From Candidatus Omnitrophota bacterium (GTDB lineage Bacteria > Omnitrophota > Gorgyraeia > Duberdicusellales > 4484-171): a stretch of 8,077 nucleotides of DNA. Positions 1 through 5,020 of the stretch are shown in pieces. Every line of letters starts with the position of its first letter. Position 1 is the stretch's first letter. The stretch lies in contig JAFGHG010000087.1 in assembly GCA_016939345.1 (NCBI GenBank), positions 1-8,077 on the forward strand. Direction: 5' to 3'. The notes under the pieces are model-generated. The model saw only the letters and a list, made by a program, of their open reading frames with translations, made no database searches and was not told the DNA's origin. The position numbers and the translations under genes are program-made.

Positions 1-564
1 ACTTTAATCGAACTCATCCTGGTTGTGGCTATTGTTGCGATACTGGCCGGGGCGATAATACCGATTGTAAAAGGAGCTGTGGAGGATGCAAAAGTAGCCA
101 AAATACTGCATTTGACTGAGACTTTAAAATCCGCTTGTGAGAGATATTATGCTGACACTGCGGAATATCCTAGAGAATGGCATAATTCTATTTTAGCCAT
201 TCCACCGCCTCTTTTGCATGATCTTTATTATGCAAATGGTGTTGTTGGTTGGGATGGACCTTATATAAGTAATCCCATTGATCCAGATGATAATCCTTAC
301 GGTGAACAAATTCGAGTTAATGATGATATGTCTGCAGGTGATCATCCATTCGATATTGATGGTGATGGGATTGATGAAAGAGCGGGTTCTGGTAATGTTT
401 TGTATTTTTATGGTGTTCCTGAGAGTGCTGCCAAAAAAGTCAATGATATAGTAGATAACCATCTTAATGATAATAATTGGCAGAGCAGGGGGAGGGTCGA
501 ATATTACCCACATTTTCTTCCGAACTGGAATTGCCTCGCCATCCATCTCCTTGATGGAAGATAG
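1..564 (+). CDS. GspG-like prepilin (pilin 1), 5' end cut by window
   Basis: The reading frame is open from base 1 and starts inside the prepilin N-terminus (T-L-I-E-L-I-L-V-V-A-I), so the start codon, the leader and the +1 Phe lie outside the window. An internal GTG at 25 would make a product lacking the TLIE segment and is not the real start. 187 residues are visible. The N-terminal hydrophobic helix is followed by a periplasmic head with G-W-D-G-P-Y-I-S-N-P at visible residues 83-92, a typical GspG/COG2165 feature. A D-I-D-G-D-G-I-D-E loop at visible 118-126 resembles a calcium-binding loop, and a C-terminal block follows (V-P-E-S-A-A-K-K-V-N-D, then an N-W-Q-S-R-G-R-V stretch). The product should be processed by a prepilin peptidase and either assemble in a type IV pilus or type II secretion pseudopilus or remain as a minor subunit. 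Its first 29 bases are identical to 837-865 in the next prepilin gene. Family call firm; exact role unknown. Confidence 0.9.
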   Translation, partial: TLIELILVVAIVAILAGAIIPIVKGAVEDAKVAKILHLTETLKSACERYYADTAEYPREWHNSILAIPPPLLHDLYYANGVVGWDGPYISNPIDPDDNPYGEQIRVNDDMSAGDHPFDIDGDGIDERAGSGNVLYFYGVPESAAKKVNDIVDNHLNDNNWQSRGRVEYYPHFLPNWNCLAIHLLDGR

Positions 565-664
565 TAATAAAGGCAAAAGGTGACCCATTCGATTTACTAT
601 GTTCAGTCAGGGCAGGCAGTTCTTTGCGCACAAATGCGCTTGAAAATAACCAAATTCCAAGCTC

Positions 665-755
665 CAAATAACAAATAAATCCCAAACACAAATATCCAAA
701 CAAATATCTTACCTTAAATAGAAATTATTGTTTTTTATTTGGGATTTGTTATTTG
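665..755. repeat. imperfect inverted repeat between pilin 1 and pilin 2
   Basis: The left arm (CAAATAACAAAT at 665-676, then CCCAAA at 681-686) pairs with the right arm at 738-755 (TTTGGGATTTGTTATTTG). All 18 positions match apart from a 4-base AAAT insertion in the left arm, and the loop is about 51 bases. The surrounding sequence is rich in CAAAT and CCAAA words and has no ORF. The structure could fold in RNA downstream of pilin 1 or be a degenerate miniature mobile or intergenic repeat. Nothing else gene-like is seen between 565 and 780. Confidence 0.55.
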
Positions 756-780
756 TGATTTTAGATTTATGCTTTTTTGC

Positions 781-809
781 TTCAAATTCCCCAGCCTGGG
801 GTGTAAAAT
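781..809 (+). promoter_or_regulatory. candidate promoter of pilin 2 with palindrome in spacer
   Basis: TTCAAA at 781-786 (four of six matches to TTGACA) is followed after 17 bases by TAAAAT at 804-809. The GTG start of the next gene is at 816, six bases beyond the -10 hexamer, so a transcript from here would start at or next to the start codon (leaderless or nearly so). A 13-bp palindrome, CCCCAG-C-CTGGGG (789-801), fills the spacer and is the most GC-rich patch of this AT-rich gap, which suggests an operator. By eye only; AT-rich DNA gives chance -10 matches. Confidence 0.35.
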
Positions 810-815
810 AAGTTT

Positions 816-1346
816 GTGAAACCATCCAAAACATTTACTTTAATCGAACTCATCCTGGTTGTGGCAATAGTTGCTGTTTTAGCCGGGGCTATGGTACCAT
901 TTATTTCTTCAGCCAGGCAGAGAGCAAGGATAGCTAAGGTTCTTTTATTGTATGAAGCCACGCGTTCAGCTGCTAAGCTTTTTTATGCTGAGGCTGGTTT
1001 CGGCCCTTACGAATCATCTGAAAATACCTGTCATGAATTATACTCAAATGTAAAATGTTTCAATCCAGGCAGTGGAGGGCCTATTACAGGCTGGGACGGC
1101 CCTTACATTTCTAATCCCTTATCAAGAAGAGACGGGCCATATAATAGCGGAATTCATGTTGCAACCAATGTTCCGCCAGCGGTTGACACCGGGATATTTC
1201 TTATTCTACGGGGTGTTCCTCGTAGCGATGCCGAGGAGATTAATAAAATCCTGGAAAAAAATGATACAGGGTTCTGGGCTGTTACAGGAGATGTGCAACA
1301 TACATTAATTATTGATGAACTCAGGATCAAACTTGCACCGCTTTAA
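816..1346 (+). CDS. GspG-like prepilin (pilin 2)
   Basis: This is a 176-residue prepilin with a short basic leader M-K-P-S-K-T and a mature N-terminus F-T-L-I-E-L-I-L-V-V-A-I with Glu at +5, the hallmark of type IV pilin-like proteins. The GTG at 816 is chosen because it gives the short leader; no good Shine-Dalgarno sequence precedes it. The residue before the cleavage point is Thr rather than Gly, which is unusual. The head has G-W-D-G-P-Y-I-S-N-P-L at 92-102 and two cysteines (72 and 81) that could form a disulfide. The C-terminal block is a diverged G-V-P-R-S-D-A-E-E-I-N-K-I-L followed by G-F-W-A-V-T-G-D-V. There is no D-x-D-G-D-G loop. The gene is convergent with the binding-protein gene that follows. 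Its product is expected in the inner membrane and, after cleavage, in a pilus or pseudopilus. Confidence 0.92.
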   Translation: MKPSKTFTLIELILVVAIVAVLAGAMVPFISSARQRARIAKVLLLYEATRSAAKLFYAEAGFGPYESSENTCHELYSNVKCFNPGSGGPITGWDGPYISNPLSRRDGPYNSGIHVATNVPPAVDTGIFLILRGVPRSDAEEINKILEKNDTGFWAVTGDVQHTLIIDELRIKLAPL

Positions 1347-1411
1347 AAATAAACCGTAACGCTTGACACAATGCTTAATCAGGTAAATAAGGTATATGTT
1401 CCTTTTGTTTT

Positions 1412-2413
1412 TTACCTTCTTATTATGGTTTCTGCGGCGCGCAATATTGCCGGGGAAAATACTATATGAAGTCTGTCGGCCAAAATCAAATTTACCGATA
1501 AATGCCCTTGCTTATTGACTACAATTGGAATATCAGTGGGCTTCTTGCCATCGAGGATTTTTAAAGCTGCTTCAGCGGCCCAAGTGCCGTGTTCTTTGGC
1601 CCATTTGGAGATACAAAGTAAAACATATTCCTGAGAGAGCTCTGAAGTGGCTCCGTTAGGAATTTTTATATTATTCTGTATGAATTCTATAGCCTCTTTT
1701 TTATCCCACTCTGGCACTATGGAAACATCAATCATCAGCAAAATATCCACCTCATCCTGGATCATCAGGAAATATTTTTTCCAATCCTCGAAGTCTTTGA
1801 CAAAATAAATCTTGTCAAGGGGCCGTCCCAGCTGCTTTTCATCGATTTCAGCCATAAGCCTTTGGGTGGGTTTGTCGGCAGTAAGATAGCCCACTCTTCT
1901 GCCGCGGGCATATCTTTCAAGGTGGCTGTAAAGGGATTTAATCAAAGCCACCTCGCGTATGCCCGTAACATTTTTGCCCGGGAAACCATAGGTTGCCGGG
2001 TCATCATTTAAGCCGCAGAATACAAAAGGGATGTCGCCATCGAGAAAGTAGGGGGCAATAACATATTTGGAAACATTATCATCGCAGCCGATTATCACAT
2101 CGGGCTTCCATGTTTCAATGAGCTGTTTAATCTTAATGCCAGCGTTTTTTTTGAATTCTTCAGATGTATTCAGTTTTGTGTCCATATAGGATTTTTTTAT
2201 TTCAGCTTCACCTGGTGCATGTTGGTCAAAATAGTCGACAATGGTATCTGCGATAATATCGCTCCAGGTGTAGCCCTTATGATATGAGTTGATTATTAAG
2301 AGGCGTTTTTTGGCTGTAGTTTGGCTATAACAGGCAGGATCAGCAAGCAGGATAAAGAAAAATAAAACAACCAATCCTGCTATTGCCATATATTTTGCTT
2401 TATTAGCACCCAT
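1412..2413 (-). CDS. periplasmic substrate-binding protein, ABC_sub_bind (COG2984-like)
   Basis: This 333-residue protein has an N-terminal signal or anchor segment (hydrophobic residues about 9-24, likely cleavage near residues 28-31). The mature part opens with K-R-L-L-I-I-N-S-Y-H-K-G-Y-T-W, the opening strand and loop typical of the ABC_sub_bind family. Next come P-D-V-I-I-G-C-D-D-N and D-I-P-F-V-F-C-G-L-N, then a C-terminal region K-I-L-D-G-K-K-P-T-D-I-P-I-V near residues 286-299. This is a two-lobed periplasmic binding-protein fold whose ligand cannot be told from sequence. No permease or ATPase gene is adjacent, so it may serve a distant transporter or act as a sensor input; the family is also found fused to histidine kinases. 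It lies on the opposite strand within the prepilin array. The ATG at 2413 has no clear Shine-Dalgarno sequence but has a TATAAT seven bases upstream. Confidence 0.85.
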   Translation of the reverse strand: MGANKAKYMAIAGLVVLFFFILLADPACYSQTTAKKRLLIINSYHKGYTWSDIIADTIVDYFDQHAPGEAEIKKSYMDTKLNTSEEFKKNAGIKIKQLIETWKPDVIIGCDDNVSKYVIAPYFLDGDIPFVFCGLNDDPATYGFPGKNVTGIREVALIKSLYSHLERYARGRRVGYLTADKPTQRLMAEIDEKQLGRPLDKIYFVKDFEDWKKYFLMIQDEVDILLMIDVSIVPEWDKKEAIEFIQNNIKIPNGATSELSQEYVLLCISKWAKEHGTWAAEAALKILDGKKPTDIPIVVNKQGHLSVNLILADRLHIVFSPAILRAAETIIRR

Positions 2414-2420
2414 AGCTATT

Positions 2421-2448
2421 ATTATATTTTTTCAGGCAAACAAAACAA
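2421..2448 (-). promoter_or_regulatory. candidate promoter of the binding-protein gene
   Basis: Read on the minus strand, TTGTTT (2448-2443) is followed after 16 bases by a perfect TATAAT (2426-2421). The ATG starts seven bases later at 2413. If used, the mRNA would start at the ATG itself, consistent with the absence of a Shine-Dalgarno sequence. The -35 is weak (three of six). Confidence 0.35.
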
Positions 2449-2574
2449 GTTATTTCTGCAGATGCCATTCTGCCAATCAGGGCTTGGCGGTTACGGGTTT
2501 TCAGGGAAATTTTTAAATTTCTTTCAAACTAATTAAATTGAGAGTAAAATAAGATAATTAAAATTACTAAAATT

Positions 2575-2804
2575 TTAACATTGGCAGAACGCAGCCTTGG
2601 ATTAAAGAAAACTTTCCTTATAGCATGGCTATGAAAAGCAGGTTGTATAAACAGGAGTAGGATGTTTTGATAGCTTAGTTTGTGTAATAGATAGAGTGGC
2701 GGGGTTATTTAAATATGGATAAATCTAACAAAAGTGATCTAAAATAGCGGTATATAGATAAGTATGATTTGCAAATTTAAGCATAGTGCATTTACTCTGA
2801 TCGA
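2575..2804 (+). repeat. duplicated upstream cassette, copy A (partner 4368-4597)
   Basis: This 230-base segment aligns without gaps to 4368-4597, with about 190 of 230 positions identical by hand count. Two blocks are perfect: 25 bases at 2658-2682 and 56 bases at 2749-2804. The second covers the last 15 bases before the ATG and the first 41 bases of the prepilin coding sequence; the match breaks down after that point. Its left end (2575-2601) reads as L-T-L-A-E-R-S-L-G, a decayed version of the prepilin-start remnant better kept in copy B. The copy fills most of the 350-base gap 2414-2763. The rest of that gap holds only small hairpins (2470-2490; palindrome 2506-2521) and no ORF I can support. 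Confidence 0.85.
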
Positions 2805-3348
2805 ACTTATCCTGGTTGTGGCTATTATTGCAATGCTTACCGGGGCCATGATGCCGGTTATAATTTCAGCCAGGCAGAAGGCAAGAGCAGCTAAGTTTGC
2901 CCAGTTACTTGATGTATTAACTAAGGCCTGTATGTTATATTATTCTGATACCGGACAGTATGCCGGTGAAACAACAGATGGGCCTGTTAACAATTGGGCT
3001 CAACGCCGGCTTTCAGTAGTTCCTCCTGCAGGCGCCATTCCCGGCTGGGACGGTCCTTATATTGAAAGGCCTTTAACTTCCGAAGATGCTATTTTGGGTG
3101 ACAGGTTCATTATTTCTAACCTGATGATGGGGGATTTTGACCTAGATGGAGACGGAACCATAGATAAGCATGATATGACACCCGGTAATTCTATGGATTT
3201 TTGGTTTTTACAGGAATCAGCAGCCAAAGCTCTTGATGAAACCATTGATGCAAATATTCCCGGTGATTGGAAGAATACTGGCAGGCTCAGGTTTTATGAT
3301 ATGTGGGGATTGAGGGGGGTAATAATTTATTTGACAGGAGGCAGTTGA
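2764..3348 (+). CDS. GspG-like prepilin with EF-hand-like loop (pilin 3, mosaic)
   Basis: This 194-residue prepilin has leader M-I-C-K-F-K-H-S-A and mature start F-T-L-I-E-L-I-L-V-V-A-I-I. The head carries G-W-D-G-P-Y-I at 94-100. At 126-137 is D-L-D-G-D-G-T-I-D-K-H-D, an almost ideal 12-position EF-hand/dockerin calcium loop with acidic residues at positions 1, 3, 5, 9 and 12. The C-terminal block is E-S-A-A-K-A-L-D-E-T-I-D followed by G-D-W-K-N-T-G-R-L, and the protein ends Y-L-T-G-G-S. The leader and first 41 coding bases are identical to the 4557 gene. From the Phe onward the protein instead matches the 5021 gene product at roughly 58% identity by hand alignment, including the calcium loop and the Y-L-T-G-G-S end. 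No clear Shine-Dalgarno sequence is seen; TATATA lies seven bases before the ATG. Confidence 0.93.
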   Translation: MICKFKHSAFTLIELILVVAIIAMLTGAMMPVIISARQKARAAKFAQLLDVLTKACMLYYSDTGQYAGETTDGPVNNWAQRRLSVVPPAGAIPGWDGPYIERPLTSEDAILGDRFIISNLMMGDFDLDGDGTIDKHDMTPGNSMDFWFLQESAAKALDETIDANIPGDWKNTGRLRFYDMWGLRGVIIYLTGGS

Positions 3349-3406
3349 TTAAATTCAAATTTTTAATACTTTTCAAATTTTCTTCCAATCAGCTTAAAAC
3401 AAAACC

Positions 3407-3973
3407 ATGGAGCAATATGAAAGTTTTACTTTAGTTGAGCTAATCCTGGTCGTGGCTATCATCGCTATTTTAGCCGCGGTTGTGACTCCAAATATCCTTT
3501 CAGCCAGAGAAGACGCAAGAGCCGCAAAGCTGGTTCTAACCATTGAAACCTTAAAGAAAGCAGCCCTAAAATACTATGCGGATACAGGCAGGCTGCCGAT
3601 TGAAGGAACAAGCTATAATGAGCTTTCAGAAAATGCAGCTGTTTCTTCATGGATGTGGCCACAGCCAGCCAATGGCCAGCCTATTCCAGGCTGGAACGGC
3701 CCTTACATTTCCCATGTTTTGTCAGCTAACGACAATCCCTATGAAGGTCAATTTTATATAACCTGGTGGATCCCCGGTGCTGGGGATACAGGGTATGGAT
3801 TGCTTTATGCCTGGGGTGTTCCAGAAAATGCCGCAAAGAAAGTGAATGATGTCTTAGATAAAAATGATGCCGGTGATTGGCGATATACCGGAGACGTCTT
3901 GCATTATAAGCAAAGTATTGTTCTTGTTTCGGACCTGATGATTATATATTTTTATAACATTAAGATGAAATAA
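3407..3973 (+). CDS. GspG-like prepilin (pilin 4)
   Basis: This is a 188-residue prepilin. An in-frame stop at 3395-3397 rules out a longer leader, so the leader is M-E-Q-Y-E-S, which has two acidic and no basic residues. Prepilin leaders are normally basic, so this is odd. The mature N-terminus is F-T-L-V-E-L-I-L-V-V-A-I-I with Glu at +5. The head has G-W-N-G-P-Y-I-S at 95-102 and N-D-N-P-Y, similar to pilin 1. A C-terminal block follows (G-V-P-E-N-A-A-K-K-V-N-D-V-L-D, then A-G-D-W-R-Y-T-G-D-V). There is no D-x-D-G-D-G loop. It starts 58 bases after pilin 3 in the same direction, probably co-transcribed. No Shine-Dalgarno sequence is evident; the start is fixed by the stop codon and the prepilin motif. 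Confidence 0.92.
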   Translation: MEQYESFTLVELILVVAIIAILAAVVTPNILSAREDARAAKLVLTIETLKKAALKYYADTGRLPIEGTSYNELSENAAVSSWMWPQPANGQPIPGWNGPYISHVLSANDNPYEGQFYITWWIPGAGDTGYGLLYAWGVPENAAKKVNDVLDKNDAGDWRYTGDVLHYKQSIVLVSDLMIIYFYNIKMK

Positions 3974-4037
3974 AATTATCAGGCGAGTTACCAGAAGCCA
4001 TGCTCTGGTATAGCCTACTTAGCCTTTACCAGTAATC

Positions 4038-4063
4038 CAATTAACAATTATCAATTAACAATT
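4038..4063. repeat. 12-bp direct repeat, two copies
   Basis: CAATTAACAATT occurs at 4038-4049 and again at 4052-4063, a period of 14 bases. It sits in the AT-rich gap after pilin 4, just before the GC-rich hairpin at 4080-4121. It may be part of a composite intergenic repeat; no protein-coding potential is seen. Confidence 0.5.
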
Positions 4064-4079
4064 TAAAATAAGCAGATAA

Positions 4080-4121
4080 CTGCCTGCGGGTCCGCCTCTA
4101 GGAGAAGCTGAGGGCAGGCAG
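4080..4121. repeat. GC-rich REP-like hairpin
   Basis: Arms CTGCCTGC (4080-4087) and GCAGGCAG (4114-4121) are perfectly complementary. A secondary CCTC/GAGG pairing lies inside the 26-base loop, and a T-rich patch (TATTTTT) follows a few bases downstream. The patch is markedly more GC-rich than the surrounding gap, as expected of a repetitive extragenic palindrome. It could also terminate transcription of the pilin 3-4 unit. The right-arm word AGGGCAGGCAG recurs at 609-619 after pilin 1. Confidence 0.55.
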
Positions 4122-4182
4122 GCTAGTATTTTTCCTTCAAATCTCACCGTTTTAGGTATAGAATAATTAAAAAGGAATAAGC

Positions 4183-4347
4183 ATGAAGAAAAGGGATATT
4201 TGGACTTTAGTATTTTTTGGATGCATGGTCGGTTTGTATTTAGCTGGCAAATCCAATATAGCTTTAGCTAAAATGTTTATTTCGCCTGTACTGATCATAT
4301 TGTGGATTATATCGATAATTATGTTTTTTAGATATAAGAATTGCTAA
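4183..4347 (+). CDS. small two-helix membrane protein, unknown function
   Basis: This complete 54-residue ORF starts at an ATG six bases after a good Shine-Dalgarno sequence (AAGGA at 4172-4176). The sequence begins M-K-K-R-D-I-W and has two hydrophobic stretches (about residues 7-21 and 32-49) joined by a short loop (A-G-K-S-N-I-A-L-A-K). It ends R-Y-K-N-C, which suggests a hairpin membrane protein with both charged ends in the cytoplasm. I recognise no family. Unlike the prepilin genes around it, it has its own clear ribosome site, and its stop lies just before the decayed prepilin fragment at 4356. Confidence 0.6.
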   Translation: MKKRDIWTLVFFGCMVGLYLAGKSNIALAKMFISPVLIILWIISIIMFFRYKNC

Positions 4348-4355
4348 AAGTTATA

Positions 4356-4394
4356 CCATCCAAAGCCTTCACATTGATAGAACCAATCCTTGCG
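4356..4394 (+). pseudogene. remnant of a prepilin N-terminus
   Basis: In one frame these bases read P-S-K-A-F-T-L-I-E-P-I-L-A, which matches the P-S-K-T-F-T-L-I-E-L-I-L-V of pilin 2 (leader plus mature start) almost residue for residue. The hydrophobic segment is lost after that point and the frame stops at 4425-4427. A TTG at 4341 is the only possible start in frame. From the Phe codon onward the remnant lies inside repeat copy B. I read it as the 5' stub of a lost or recombined prepilin gene. Confidence 0.65.
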
Positions 4395-4597
4395 TTAAAG
4401 AACACTTTCCATATAACATGGGTATGAAAAGGAGGCAGTATAGAGAGTAATAGGATGTTTTGATAGCTTAGTTTGCGTAATAGATATTGTGTTAAGTTTA
4501 TTTATAGCTGAATAAAGTTAATAAAAGTTAGTTAGAATATTGGTATATAGATAAGTATGATTTGCAAATTTAAGCATAGTGCATTTACTCTGATCGA
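4368..4597 (+). repeat. duplicated upstream cassette, copy B (partner 2575-2804)
   Basis: This is the ungapped partner of copy A at a constant offset of 1793 bases. The invariant blocks are at 4451-4475 and 4542-4597. It begins within the prepilin remnant and ends inside codon 14 of the next prepilin gene. It therefore carries the whole region upstream of the start plus the leader-peptide coding sequence. Confidence 0.85.
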
Positions 4598-5000
4598 GCT
4601 TATACTAGTCGTGGCTATTATAGCTTTATTGGCTGGGTCTATGGTGCCGATGATTCTAAGCGCTAGGCATGAAGCAAGAACAGCCAAAGCGCTGAACGAT
4701 TTAGATACTTTAAAAACTGCTTATTTAAAATTAAGAGCTGATACCGGTTACACTATGCCAGTTGCTCCAGAGAGCTTGATCAGTAACTCACCCCCTTTAA
4801 TAATTACTCCAATTCCCGGATGGGACGGGCCTTATGTGGATGAGTTAAAAAAAGACCCCTGGGGTACTGATTACGATATATGGATAGCAATGGGCTTCCC
4901 TAACAGGTGGGGATATATCTGTTATGGGCCCAATACCATTCCTGAAGGACCGGCACCAATGCCAGGGGATGATATCAGTATTTTTATTGGTAATTTTTAA
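4557..5000 (+). CDS. GspG-type pseudopilin (pilin 5)
   Basis: At 147 residues this is the shortest and most canonical of the six. The leader M-I-C-K-F-K-H-S-A is identical to pilin 3; the mature start is F-T-L-I-E-L-I-L-V-V-A-I-I with Glu at +5. The head keeps the classic GspG signature: G-W-D-G-P-Y at 88-93, then K-K-D-P-W-G-T-D-Y at 98-106 and a late P-G-D-D-I at 136-140. In GspG the corresponding C-terminal region is a calcium site. It lacks the long C-terminal E-x-A-A-K...G-D-W-x-x-T-G block of its neighbours. It is closest to a major pseudopilin of type II secretion, although no gsp/pil assembly genes are visible here. Pilin 6 starts 20 bases downstream, probably in the same transcript. 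Confidence 0.93.
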   Translation: MICKFKHSAFTLIELILVVAIIALLAGSMVPMILSARHEARTAKALNDLDTLKTAYLKLRADTGYTMPVAPESLISNSPPLIITPIPGWDGPYVDELKKDPWGTDYDIWIAMGFPNRWGYICYGPNTIPEGPAPMPGDDISIFIGNF

Positions 5001-5020
5001 TAATAACAATAATTCAAATT

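Noticed and set aside
25..564. Start of pilin 1 at the GTG at 25
   Set aside because: The frame is open upstream and encodes TLIELILV, the conserved prepilin motif, so the gene starts before the window.
193..588. Minus-strand open frame opposite pilin 1
   Set aside because: It lies fully over a well-supported prepilin frame, has unnatural composition (many Ile) and no recognisable motif or ribosome site.
1381..1417. AGGTAAA...TTTACCT hairpin between the convergent pilin 2 and binding-protein genes, as a bidirectional terminator
   Set aside because: The loop is long and no T-tract follows the stem on either strand; also its right arm runs into the stop codon of the binding-protein gene.
2470..2490. 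Short hairpin (GCCAA/TTGGC) upstream of the binding-protein gene as a riboswitch
   Set aside because: Only a 5-bp perfect stem, no conserved riboswitch core recognised, and it would lie outside the transcript if the TATAAT at 2421 is used.
2506..2521. GAAATTT-TT-AAATTTC palindrome as an operator
   Set aside because: It is perfect, but made almost only of A and T in an AT-rich gap and not near a start; chance is likely.
4038..4063. CRISPR-like array
   Set aside because: Only two copies of a 12-base AT-rich word with a 2-base gap; no spacers of regular length.
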